NCBI GenBank assembly: GCA_003561535.1
Contig: PWWI01000313.1
Span: 1 to 60,383 of the forward strand
Direction of reading: 5' to 3'
Source: Nitriliruptoraceae bacterium
GTDB lineage: Bacteria; Actinomycetota; Nitriliruptoria; Nitriliruptorales; Nitriliruptoraceae
Length of the DNA: 60,383 bases
In this document: in pieces, positions 16,300 through 24,380 of the stretch
How positions within the stretch are numbered: position 1 is the stretch's first letter
Layout: every line of letters starts with the position of its first letter
Made by a program: the position numbers and the translations under genes
The notes under the pieces: generated by a model
Databases searched by the model: none
The model's input: only the letters and a program-made list of their open reading frames with translations
Told to the model about the DNA's origin: nothing

Positions 16300-19200
16300 A
16301 TGGGTGCGGTCGCGCGGGCGGGTGGGGCGGCGGCGGGTCTCGGTGCCTACGTCCCCCGTGTCCAGGTCGAGTGGCTGCGGACCGCCGAGGAGCGGCGCTG
16401 GCGGCGTGTGGACGCCACCCTGGTGTTCGTCGACGTGTCGGGGTTCACCGCACTGTCGGAACGGCTCGCACGGGCGGGTCGCATCGGTGCCGAGGAGCTG
16501 ACGGACACGATCGGCTTCTGCTTCGACGCCCTGCTGGAGGTGGCGTACCGCGGTGGGGGCAGCCTGCTCAAGTTCGGTGGCGACGCGCTGTTGCTGCTGT
16601 TCTCCGGCGAGGGGCACACCGACCGTGGCTGCCGGGCGGCGGTTGGCATGCGGCAGGTGCTGCGCGACCTCGGCAAGCTCGAGACCTCGGCCGGCCCGGT
16701 CGCGCTGGAGATGTCGATCGGTGTCCACAGCGGTGAGATCCACCTCTTCCTCGTGGGGACCTCGCACCGCGAGCTGGTGGTGACCGGGCCGGGCGCCAGC
16801 GAGACCGTCGCGATGGAGGCGGCAGCTGACGCCGGACAGATCGTGGTCAGCCCGTCGGCGCGGGCGGTGCTCGATCCGGCCGTCGTGGGCGACGCGTGCG
16901 GACCCGGCTTCCTGCTGGTCGCAGCGCCAGCCGGTGCGGATCCTGGTCCGGCACCGGCCGACAAGGAGGGTGATCCCGGTGCACTCGAGCGCTCGCTGCC
17001 GCTCGCCCTGCGCCAGCACCTGACGAGTACCGGGCGCGACGCCGAACACCGCCGCGCGACCGTCGCCTTCCTGAAGTTCCGGGGGCTCGACGCGCTGCTC
17101 GCCGCCGAGGGGGAAGCGGCCGCCGCTGCGGCGCTGGATGCGATGGTGACCGGGGTGCAGTCGGCAGTGGATACCCACGGGGTGACCTTCCTGGGCACCG
17201 ACATCGATGCCGGCGGCGGCAAGGTCATCCTCGTCGCCGGGGCCCCTGCATCCGGCGGCAACGACGAGGAGCGCATGCTGCTGGCCCTGCGCGACCTCGT
17301 CGAGCAGCCGTCGCGCCTCGGGCTCCAGGTCGGCGTCCACGCCGGACACGTCTTCGCCGGCGACGTCGGTCCGGCCTATCGGCGGGCGTACACGGTGATG
17401 GGTGACGCGGTGAACCTGGCGGCACGCGTGATGGGTCGATCGCTGCCTCGTGCCATCCTCGCCACCGACGACGTGCTGAGGAGCTCCCGGACCTCCTTCG
17501 CCAGCGATCCGTTGGATCCGTTCACGGTGAAGGGCAAGCGCGAGCCGGTGCTGGCGGCCCGCGTGGGCGCGGCCACCGGCGTCCGAGCTGATGCCAACTC
17601 CATCGGTCTGCCCTTCGTCGGCCGCGACACGGAGTTGGCCGCCTTCGATGCGGCCATGGCGCAGGCGCGCGACGGAACCGGTTGCCTGGTCGACGTGATC
17701 GGCGACGCGGGGATCGGGAAGTCCCGGTTGATGGCGGCGTTCCGGGAGCGCACCACCGACCGGCCAGTGGTCGAACTCGTCTGCGAGTTACACCGCGCCT
17801 CGGTGCCTTACGGCACGACCCGCAAGCTGCTGCGCACCGTCGCGGGTATCGCCTCCGATGCGACCGAGGCCGAGGCAGCGGAGCGGCTGCTGTCCCTGGT
17901 GCGTCGGGAGCTCCCCGACCTCCTCGCGTGGGCACCGTTGCTGGCGATCGCCTTCGGGACGCACCTGCCGGCCACCGAGGCGACCGCGACGCTCGACGAG
18001 CGGTTCCTGCGACCCCGGCTCCACGAGGTGGTCACGAGGTTCCTGAGCTGGGCCTGGGACGGACCGACGCTGCTGACCATCGAGGATGCGCAGTGGATGG
18101 ACGAGGCCTCCACCGACGCGCTGCGGGCGGTGGCGACGCGCCTCGGGGAGCGGCCGTGGGTGTGGTGCCTGACCCGTCGGGAACAGGATGCGGACCCGGC
18201 CCCGGAGATCCCCAGGATCACGATGGCCCTCGCCCCGCTCGACGCTGCTGCCACCGCGGCGCTCGCTGATGCCGCCACCGCGGCCGCGCCATTGGCGTCT
18301 CACGACATGTCGCTGCTCGTGGAACGCAGCGGCGGGAACCCGCTGTTCCTCCAGGAACTCGTGAGCGCCGCCCGGGATGTGGGTGGGGTGGAGTCGCTGC
18401 CGGATTCCATCGGGAACCTGGTGACCGCGCGCATCGATCGCCTCCCAGCGGTCAGCCGCGGCGTGCTCCGCGAGATCTCCGTGCTCGGCTACAGCTTCCC
18501 GCGAGACCTGGCCGCCGCCGTTCTCACCAGCGGCGATCCCAGTGACCTGGGCCAGCTCGGGGAGTTCCTCGTCGATGAGGGTGAGCTCGTGCGCTTCCAG
18601 CACGCGCTGATCCGCGACGCGGCCTACGAGGGCCTGCGCTACCGGCTCAGGCGTGACCTGCACGCCAAGGCGGCCGAGGTGATCGCCACGGCCGCCGAAC
18701 CCAACCAGCAGCAGGCAGCACTGCTGTCCTTCCACTACTTCCACGCCGGCCGTTCGGACGAGACCTGGCGTGCCTCGCTGACCGCCGCCGAGGGTGCGCG
18801 TGCCGTGTACGCCAACGCGGACGCCGCGACCTTCCTGGAACGGGCGGTGGAAGCAGCCCGAGGCCTCGACGGGCTGAGCCCCGAGGAGCTGGCGCGGGCC
18901 TACGAAGCACTCGGTGACGTTCGCGAGCTGATGGGCACCTACCGCGAGGCCGCCGAGGCCTACCGCGCGGCGCGGCGACTCCACCCGCCCGATCCGGTCG
19001 CGGAGAGCCGGCTGATCCTCAAGCAGGCGAAGGGTCACGGCTGGCTCAGCAGGTACTCGCAGGCCCGTCGGTGGATCCGCCGAGGACTCAAGCTCATCGA
19101 GGAGCTCGACGGACCCGACGCGGCGGGCGAACGCGCGGCCCTGAGCGTGTGGTACGCCCAGTTCTGCGTGGAGGAGGGGCGTTACCAGCTGGCCCTGCGC

Positions 19201-20130
19201 TGGTGCCACCGCGCCATCGCGGAAGCCGAGGCCACCGACGCACGCGAGGTCCTCGCCCACGCCTACCGGCTCCTCGATCGCGTCTACGTCGATCTGGGGC
19301 GGATCGAGGACGCGACGCACTCCGCGGCGGCCCTCGCGCTCTACGAGGAGCTCGGGGACCTGCGGGGCCAGTCCGTCGTCACCAACAACCTGGCCGGTCT
19401 CGCCTACTACCTCGGCGACTGGGCCACCGCGCGGGAACAGACCCGGCGAGCCCTCGAGGTGTGCCGTCAGATCGGTGACCAGGCCGGCGTGACCAGAGCC
19501 ACCCAGAACCTCGGCAAGCTGCTGTGCGACCAGGGGCGGCTCGACGAGGCTGCCGAGCTGTTGACCTCGGCGTTGCGCATGGGGCAGGCGGCCGGCCACC
19601 GGGCCGTCGTGGCGATCGCCCAGCGCGACCTCGCCCGCGTCGCCGCCCGGTCGGGCCGGCCGGAGGAGGCGCTCGAGTTGCTCGCGGCGGCCCACGAGAC
19701 CTTCGTTGACATCGGTGCCGAGGCCGACGACGTCGACACCCTGGCCGTGATCGCGGAGTGTCACCTCCTGCGCGGTGAGCACGAGCGGGCGATGGCGGTG
19801 GTCGACGAGGCGCTGGAGCAGGACCACGCCCTCGGGGGGATCTCGGGGCAGAGCCCCCTGCTCCATCGGCTGCGTGGCTACGCGTTGTGGCGCCGAGGCG
19901 CGAGCGGTGAGGCCCGCCAGGCGTTGGAGGAGAGCCTCGCCGCCGGCCGGTCACGAGATGCGGATTACGAGGTCGCGCTGACGCTCGATGGGCTCGCGAG
20001 CCTGGCGTCGGACCGGCCGGACGATCCGGCTTCAGGGCAGGTGGAGAGCTGGCTCGCGGAGAGCCGCGGGATCCTGGAGCGGCTCGAGGTGGTGCGGGTA
20101 CCGGAGCTCGAGGCGCCGACCCGAGCGTGA
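16300..20130 (+). CDS. Tandem class III nucleotidyl cyclase - AAA ATPase - TPR protein (soluble-adenylyl-cyclase-like)
   Basis: Cytosolic protein of 1276 aa. Cyclase domain 1 (about 38-205) has both metal aspartates (LVFVDVSGFTALSERL and KFGGDALLLLF) but lacks the Asn/Arg motif. Domain 2 (about 250-410) has lost the metal aspartates (AFLKFRGL) but keeps Asp, Asn and Arg in MGDAVNLAARVMGR. The two look complementary, as in the C1/C2 pseudo-heterodimer of mammalian sAC. Then come an AAA module (Walker A DAGIGKSRL near 470, Walker B LLTIEDAQWMDEAS) and TPR-like helices from about 830 to the end. The usual adenine-recognising Lys is not clear in domain 2, so ATP versus GTP use is uncertain. A perfect hairpin follows the stop. 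Confidence 0.9.
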   Translation: MGAVARAGGAAAGLGAYVPRVQVEWLRTAEERRWRRVDATLVFVDVSGFTALSERLARAGRIGAEELTDTIGFCFDALLEVAYRGGGSLLKFGGDALLLLFSGEGHTDRGCRAAVGMRQVLRDLGKLETSAGPVALEMSIGVHSGEIHLFLVGTSHRELVVTGPGASETVAMEAAADAGQIVVSPSARAVLDPAVVGDACGPGFLLVAAPAGADPGPAPADKEGDPGALERSLPLALRQHLTSTGRDAEHRRATVAFLKFRGLDALLAAEGEAAAAAALDAMVTGVQSAVDTHGVTFLGTDIDAGGGKVILVAGAPASGGNDEERMLLALRDLVEQPSRLGLQVGVHAGHVFAGDVGPAYRRAYTVMGDAVNLAARVMGRSLPRAILATDDVLRSSRTSFASDPLDPFTVKGKREPVLAARVGAATGVRADANSIGLPFVGRDTELAAFDAAMAQARDGTGCLVDVIGDAGIGKSRLMAAFRERTTDRPVVELVCELHRASVPYGTTRKLLRTVAGIASDATEAEAAERLLSLVRRELPDLLAWAPLLAIAFGTHLPATEATATLDERFLRPRLHEVVTRFLSWAWDGPTLLTIEDAQWMDEASTDALRAVATRLGERPWVWCLTRREQDADPAPEIPRITMALAPLDAAATAALADAATAAAPLASHDMSLLVERSGGNPLFLQELVSAARDVGGVESLPDSIGNLVTARIDRLPAVSRGVLREISVLGYSFPRDLAAAVLTSGDPSDLGQLGEFLVDEGELVRFQHALIRDAAYEGLRYRLRRDLHAKAAEVIATAAEPNQQQAALLSFHYFHAGRSDETWRASLTAAEGARAVYANADAATFLERAVEAARGLDGLSPEELARAYEALGDVRELMGTYREAAEAYRAARRLHPPDPVAESRLILKQAKGHGWLSRYSQARRWIRRGLKLIEELDGPDAAGERAALSVWYAQFCVEEGRYQLALRWCHRAIAEAEATDAREVLAHAYRLLDRVYVDLGRIEDATHSAAALALYEELGDLRGQSVVTNNLAGLAYYLGDWATAREQTRRALEVCRQIGDQAGVTRATQNLGKLLCDQGRLDEAAELLTSALRMGQAAGHRAVVAIAQRDLARVAARSGRPEEALELLAAAHETFVDIGAEADDVDTLAVIAECHLLRGEHERAMAVVDEALEQDHALGGISGQSPLLHRLRGYALWRRGASGEARQALEESLAAGRSRDADYEVALTLDGLASLASDRPDDPASGQVESWLAESRGILERLEVVRVPELEAPTRA

Positions 20131-20135
20131 CCTCG

Positions 20136-20162
20136 GCCGGTCACCCAGCGAGGGTGACCGGC
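20136..20162. terminator. Bidirectional terminator between convergent genes
   Basis: An 11-bp perfect stem (20136-20146 with 20152-20162) with 5-nt loop, 5 nt after the cyclase stop and 25 nt from the 3' end of the minus-strand secreted-protein gene. Confidence 0.75.
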
Positions 20163-20187
20163 GGGTCGGCTGTGAGCGGAGGTCCGG

Positions 20188-21612
20188 TCAGCCCATGGTC
20201 CAGCGCGTGCCCCAACGAACGGTTATCACCGGGGCGCCGTTGCGCTTGACCCGCGACTCGACGCAGGGGGTGTCATCGGGCCCGGAGCAGTCAGACAGGA
20301 ACCCGCTGGTCTGGAACTCGGTGCCCTCGTCATGATCCGTCAGTCCGAACCGCTTGAGGTTCTCGGTGTCGTCGGCGTTGACGACCCGGTTGCCGAAGAT
20401 GTCCACGAAGGTCGACAGATCAGTGAACGGGGCCAGCGGTGTGGCGCAGATCTGGTAGAAGGCGACGCCGTTGTTGGTCTGTCGCTGGTCGTACTGCTTG
20501 CTGACCCGGAACTCGATGATCTTGTCGACGAGGTTGATGCCGTTGATGGTCACCTGGCTCGGGATGTAGCTGTAGTCGTCAACGTCGTAGTCCATCGGGT
20601 TGCCGCAGACCTCGAAGGGGTTGGCCACGGCGCTGCCGAGGATGCTGCCGTTGTCACCGTCAGCCAACCCGGATGCGGTCGTGGTCCCGTCACCATCGTC
20701 GTTGAGGGTGGTCGTGCACCGGACTCCCTCTTCGCAGGTGGTACCGAAGGCGAACACCTCGAAACCCTCGGACTCGACGTCGAGGTAGCCGTCCGCGGAG
20801 GCCGTGAGCGTGTAGGTGCCGGCCGTGTCGACCTCTAGATCGTCGAAGGTCGCGATGCCGCCGACGGTGTCCTGCGTGAGCGTGCCGTCGAGGCCGTCTT
20901 CGATGTAGGTCAGGGCGATCGAGATCGAGGCCGAAGCTTCGGCGATCACAGCCCCGTCCCCATCGACGATGGCGACCTGCGGCGGGTAGAGCCCGTCCAC
21001 GCCGGGGATCGCCACGTCGACGCTGGTATCGCCCGGCTGCTCGACGAACGCGAGCGTGCCGCAGCTGATGATCATGGTCGTCGGCTGCTCGCCGACGAGG
21101 ACCAGCTCGTTCGCTGTGTCACTCGTGCTGTTGAAGTCGTTGGCCTGCTTGGCCTGGGTCGTGAACTCCACCGACGTGTCGTCGTCTCCGGTGGCGGTCG
21201 CGGTGAAGGTGACGTCGATCGTCGCGCCCGGTGCCGCCGAGAGGTCGTCGAGGCTGATCACTCGGGTGACGTCGTCGTAGGAGACGATCGGGTCCGTCTT
21301 GGGGCCCCGCTGGCCGGAAACCTCGACTGCGAGGTCGTCGGCGCCGTCGGCGTCCGTGCTGAGCACGACCTCACCAGGGACGTCGATCCGCGCGGAGCCG
21401 AGCCGCTGCTGCGAGGAGGTGTTGGTCAGCGTCAGCGTGAACGCCTCCTCGACCCCGTTGCAGACCTCCTCGGGCGTGACCGAGGCGGTGTAGGACCGAT
21501 CGGTCGTGTCGTCCTCCGCCACCGCTGGGAGCGCGAGGGCCGAGACGACCATCAGGAGGCTGAGGGCCAGTGCTGAGCGGCGGGCCAGGGCCCGGGATGG
21601 ACTGCGTGTCAT
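20188..21612 (-). CDS. Secreted protein of unknown function with Cys pairs
   Basis: Not recognised as a named family; 474 aa. A clear Sec signal peptide (basic start, hydrophobic SALALSLLMVVSALALPAVA, cleavage near AVA-ED) shows export. The mature part is Thr/Asp/Val-rich with beta-sandwich character (PGATIDVTFTATATG, AGTYTLTASADGYLDVESEGF resembles Big/CarboxypepD-like domains) and contains eight cysteines, possibly four disulfides. Codon use is less extreme than in its neighbours. ATG 21612 has an AAGGGA site; candidate -10 at 21757-21762. It probably acts outside the membrane; whether it belongs to the surrounding signalling genes is unclear. Confidence 0.8.
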   Translation of the reverse strand: MTRSPSRALARRSALALSLLMVVSALALPAVAEDDTTDRSYTASVTPEEVCNGVEEAFTLTLTNTSSQQRLGSARIDVPGEVVLSTDADGADDLAVEVSGQRGPKTDPIVSYDDVTRVISLDDLSAAPGATIDVTFTATATGDDDTSVEFTTQAKQANDFNSTSDTANELVLVGEQPTTMIISCGTLAFVEQPGDTSVDVAIPGVDGLYPPQVAIVDGDGAVIAEASASISIALTYIEDGLDGTLTQDTVGGIATFDDLEVDTAGTYTLTASADGYLDVESEGFEVFAFGTTCEEGVRCTTTLNDDGDGTTTASGLADGDNGSILGSAVANPFEVCGNPMDYDVDDYSYIPSQVTINGINLVDKIIEFRVSKQYDQRQTNNGVAFYQICATPLAPFTDLSTFVDIFGNRVVNADDTENLKRFGLTDHDEGTEFQTSGFLSDCSGPDDTPCVESRVKRNGAPVITVRWGTRWTMG

Positions 21613-21756
21613 GGGCTTCCCTTGCGTGGAGGCGGAACGGCCGGAACGGACCAGGCCCTGTCAGCGGCCGTTGAGGTCGTCTCACATGAGGACGAACGAC
21701 CCTGCTGGCGTCCTTGTGGTCTGCCAGTAGGGCCGAACGGCCGGCCGTCGTAGGTC

Positions 21757-21762
21757 ACACTA
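21757..21762 (-). promoter_or_regulatory. Candidate -10 TAGTGT for the secreted-protein gene
   Basis: Minus-strand hexamer that would give a leader of about 140 nt. Confidence 0.35.
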
Positions 21763-21869
21763 CTCCGACCGTGCCCGGCGGGTAGCCAGAACCGCGGCGG
21801 AAACGCTGCGGTCACGGACCCTTCACCGAAGCGTGATCGGCCAGTGACGCAGGGTGAGGGCGGCGACGC

Positions 21870-24119
21870 TCAGTGCCCGCTCGGGGTGCGCTCATCCGTG
21901 CGCTGGTCATCGGCGAACGTGCGCAGGGCGTCCACCGACTCCTCGTAGCCACGCTCTGCGACCGGTCCGACCACGTCGAAGGCCAGCAGGCCGACACCTC
22001 GCAGCTCGAACTGCAGGTGCAGGTCGGCCAGCCCCGCCTCGATGCCGCGGTCCCGCGCCTGTGCGGCGGCGACCAGCATCGAGCGCATCAGGGTGGGCAT
22101 CAGCCGCGGGACGCGCGGGGCTTTCATCCCCGGCGTGAACCGCCGCGCGAGGACGCCGCCGCCACGCACGTAGAGACCGTGGTCACCCTTGGCCGTCGGT
22201 CCCAGGACCGGGGCGACGTCGGAGGCGATCACGATGCCGCCGGGCGTCTCGCGCCGCGCGACGTCCACCGGCAGGTTGTTCATCACCCCGCCGTCGACGT
22301 GGAGGTCGTCCCCGAAGGCCACCGGCGGCATGACGCCGGGGATCGACAGACTCGCCCGCATCGCGCGTTGCAGGTCACCGCGGCGGTGCACCACCGTGTT
22401 CGAGTGGGTCAGGTTGGTCGAGACGCAGCGGTAGGGCAGCCAGGTGTCCTCGATGTCGCGGCCCTCGACCCCACGCTCGATGGCACGGGCGATGCGCTCC
22501 GCGGCGATGATGCCGCTGACCGGGATGGTGTAGTCCAGGACGCGACGGAACAGCTCCGTGGTCCGGTCGACCAGATCCTCGACCGGGGTCTCCATCGCCA
22601 CGAGCGCGCCGAGGGCGGCGCCGACGCTCGCACTGGCGATCCCGTCGATGGGCAGCTCCACCTCACCCATCGCACGCACGAGGCCGAGGTGGGCGAAGCC
22701 CTTCGCGCCGCCACCACCGAGCACCAGCCACACCGAGCGGCCGCGCACGTAACGGGCGAGGCGCTCGATGTCGTCGGTGTGCCCGGCACGCAGGTGCAGG
22801 TGGTCGTCGACGTCGCGGTCGGCCAACCAGGCTGCCGTGCCGTGGGGACGGTCGGCGTCCGCCGGGTGGTGCAGGAGCAGGGTGATGCGCTGGTGCGGGA
22901 GGTGGCGCAGCGGGAGCAACGCGCGCTCGGACGAGGTCGGCTCCGCATCGCCCGCGGCGTCCGCCACCAGCAGCACCTGGTCGGCCCGGTCGATGCAGCG
23001 CTCCGACCACGCGGTGCGCTCCGGGTCCGCGACCAGCAGCAGCAGGTCGGTCTCGGCCTCCAACTCGTCCAAGAACCGCTCGACCCGCAGCTCCGCCGCC
23101 TCGCCGCGGTGGGCCTGCGCCGCGCCCTCGAGGCCCACCGCTGCGTCCACGTCCGCCGCCGCCACGACCCGGGCGGAGCCGGTCCGTGCCAGCACGTCGG
23201 CGAGCGCAGCGACCAGCGGCGTGGCCGCCACCTCGGGCGCGGTCGGCACCACCGCGATGGCGGCGTTGTCCATCCGTGCCCGGTCGTACTCGTGCCGGGC
23301 GTCCTCCTGGCGTGCCACGAGCCGGCGGACCACCGCCAACAACGTGGCCGGGTAGGCGAGTAGCAGCGTCTCGATGCTGGAGCGTGGCAGACGCGCCAGG
23401 TGGCTGCGACGGGCCGCGACCACCGTGGCGGTGCGGGGGGCGTCGGCCAGGAGCGCGTGCTCCCCGATCAACTCGCCCGTGCCGACCTCGCCGACCGGCT
23501 CCACGATGCTGCCGTCACGGTCCCGTTGCAGCACGCGCACCCGACCCGAGACGACCACGTAGGCGGCGTCCGACTCGTCGCCCTCGGAGAACAGCACCTC
23601 GCCGGGGGCCACCGTCACGATGTCGCTGCGCTCCACCGTGGCGGCCAACTCCGTCACATCGGCGTCCGGGAACAGTTCGGCGAGGTGGCGACGCAGCCGC
23701 GTCGCCAGCAGCCGGTCGGAGGCCGTGCGGGCGAGTTGCACGCCGAGCGCGGGCTCGCGCTCCAGGAGGGTGATGAAGCGCTCGCCGTCGATCGCCGCCA
23801 CCTCGGCGTCCTCCAGGGCGCGCAGCGTCGCTGATCGTCTCGCGCCGCTGAGCACGGCGATCTCGCCGATCACCGCGCCGGGGTCGAGGCGAGCCAGGGC
23901 CGCGTCGTCGGTGTCCCCGGGCTCGGCCAGGGCGGCGAAGTGGCCGGACAGCACGACGTAGAGCGTCTCGGCCACCTCGCCGGTCTCCACCAGGTGTTCC
24001 CCCCGGTCGATCGGCAGCACGCGGCTGGCATCGGCGAGCGCCTCGAGCACGGCCTCGTCCAGCCCCGCGAACGTGGGGATCGCTGCCAAGCGGCCCACGA
24101 GTTCAGCCTCCGTCATCAT
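21870..24119 (-). CDS. NTE-type patatin-like phospholipase with two cyclic-nucleotide-binding domains
   Basis: 749-aa protein of the neuropathy-target-esterase family. Two N-terminal cNMP-binding domains (about 10-125 and 135-255) both keep the phosphate-binding cassette: GEIAVLSGARRSAT and GEHALLADAPRTAT. A linker with degenerate nucleotide-binding character follows, then the patatin domain (about 460-640): oxyanion loop GGGGAKGFAHLG, nucleophile Ser in SASVGAALGA, and Asp of DGGVMNNLP. The usual GxSxG elbow reads SxSxG here. It would hydrolyse lysophospholipids under cNMP control. ATG 24119 (or 24116) follows GGGAG. Confidence 0.9.
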   Translation of the reverse strand: MMTEAELVGRLAAIPTFAGLDEAVLEALADASRVLPIDRGEHLVETGEVAETLYVVLSGHFAALAEPGDTDDAALARLDPGAVIGEIAVLSGARRSATLRALEDAEVAAIDGERFITLLEREPALGVQLARTASDRLLATRLRRHLAELFPDADVTELAATVERSDIVTVAPGEVLFSEGDESDAAYVVVSGRVRVLQRDRDGSIVEPVGEVGTGELIGEHALLADAPRTATVVAARRSHLARLPRSSIETLLLAYPATLLAVVRRLVARQEDARHEYDRARMDNAAIAVVPTAPEVAATPLVAALADVLARTGSARVVAAADVDAAVGLEGAAQAHRGEAAELRVERFLDELEAETDLLLLVADPERTAWSERCIDRADQVLLVADAAGDAEPTSSERALLPLRHLPHQRITLLLHHPADADRPHGTAAWLADRDVDDHLHLRAGHTDDIERLARYVRGRSVWLVLGGGGAKGFAHLGLVRAMGEVELPIDGIASASVGAALGALVAMETPVEDLVDRTTELFRRVLDYTIPVSGIIAAERIARAIERGVEGRDIEDTWLPYRCVSTNLTHSNTVVHRRGDLQRAMRASLSIPGVMPPVAFGDDLHVDGGVMNNLPVDVARRETPGGIVIASDVAPVLGPTAKGDHGLYVRGGGVLARRFTPGMKAPRVPRLMPTLMRSMLVAAAQARDRGIEAGLADLHLQFELRGVGLLAFDVVGPVAERGYEESVDALRTFADDQRTDERTPSGH

Positions 24120-24151
24120 CCCTGCTCCCGCCTCCACGATCCCGGAAGGGA

Positions 24152-24157
24152 ACGCTA
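24152..24157 (-). promoter_or_regulatory. Candidate -10 TAGCGT for the patatin gene
   Basis: Minus-strand hexamer about 33 nt before ATG 24119, in the 261-nt divergent spacer shared with the glutaminase gene. Confidence 0.45.
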
Positions 24158-24380
24158 GTGCCCCGAACGTCTCACGTGCGGGCGTTGTTGGCAGGACGCG
24201 GCTCCCCGCCGCTGCCACCCGGGCGAAACCTCGTCGAAACTTCGGTGACGCCGGCCCGTGACGGCGTTGCGCTTGGTTCTGGCCGGCTCCTGACGCCGCC
24301 GGATCACCTGGCTCGCCGGATGCCGGTGCGGCCGCGCCCGTGGTGGCGGAAGGCAGCGGGTGGAACGAGGAGGGAGCCGG

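Noticed and set aside
14371-17349. A 992-codon open frame on the minus strand across mec, cysO, cysM and the cyclase
   Set aside because: It is antisense to well-supported genes, has no domain and a His/Arg/Gly/Pro-rich composition typical of GC-rich antisense frames.
17788-19866. A 692-codon minus-strand frame inside the cyclase gene
   Set aside because: Antisense to the AAA and TPR regions; no ribosome site, no motifs.
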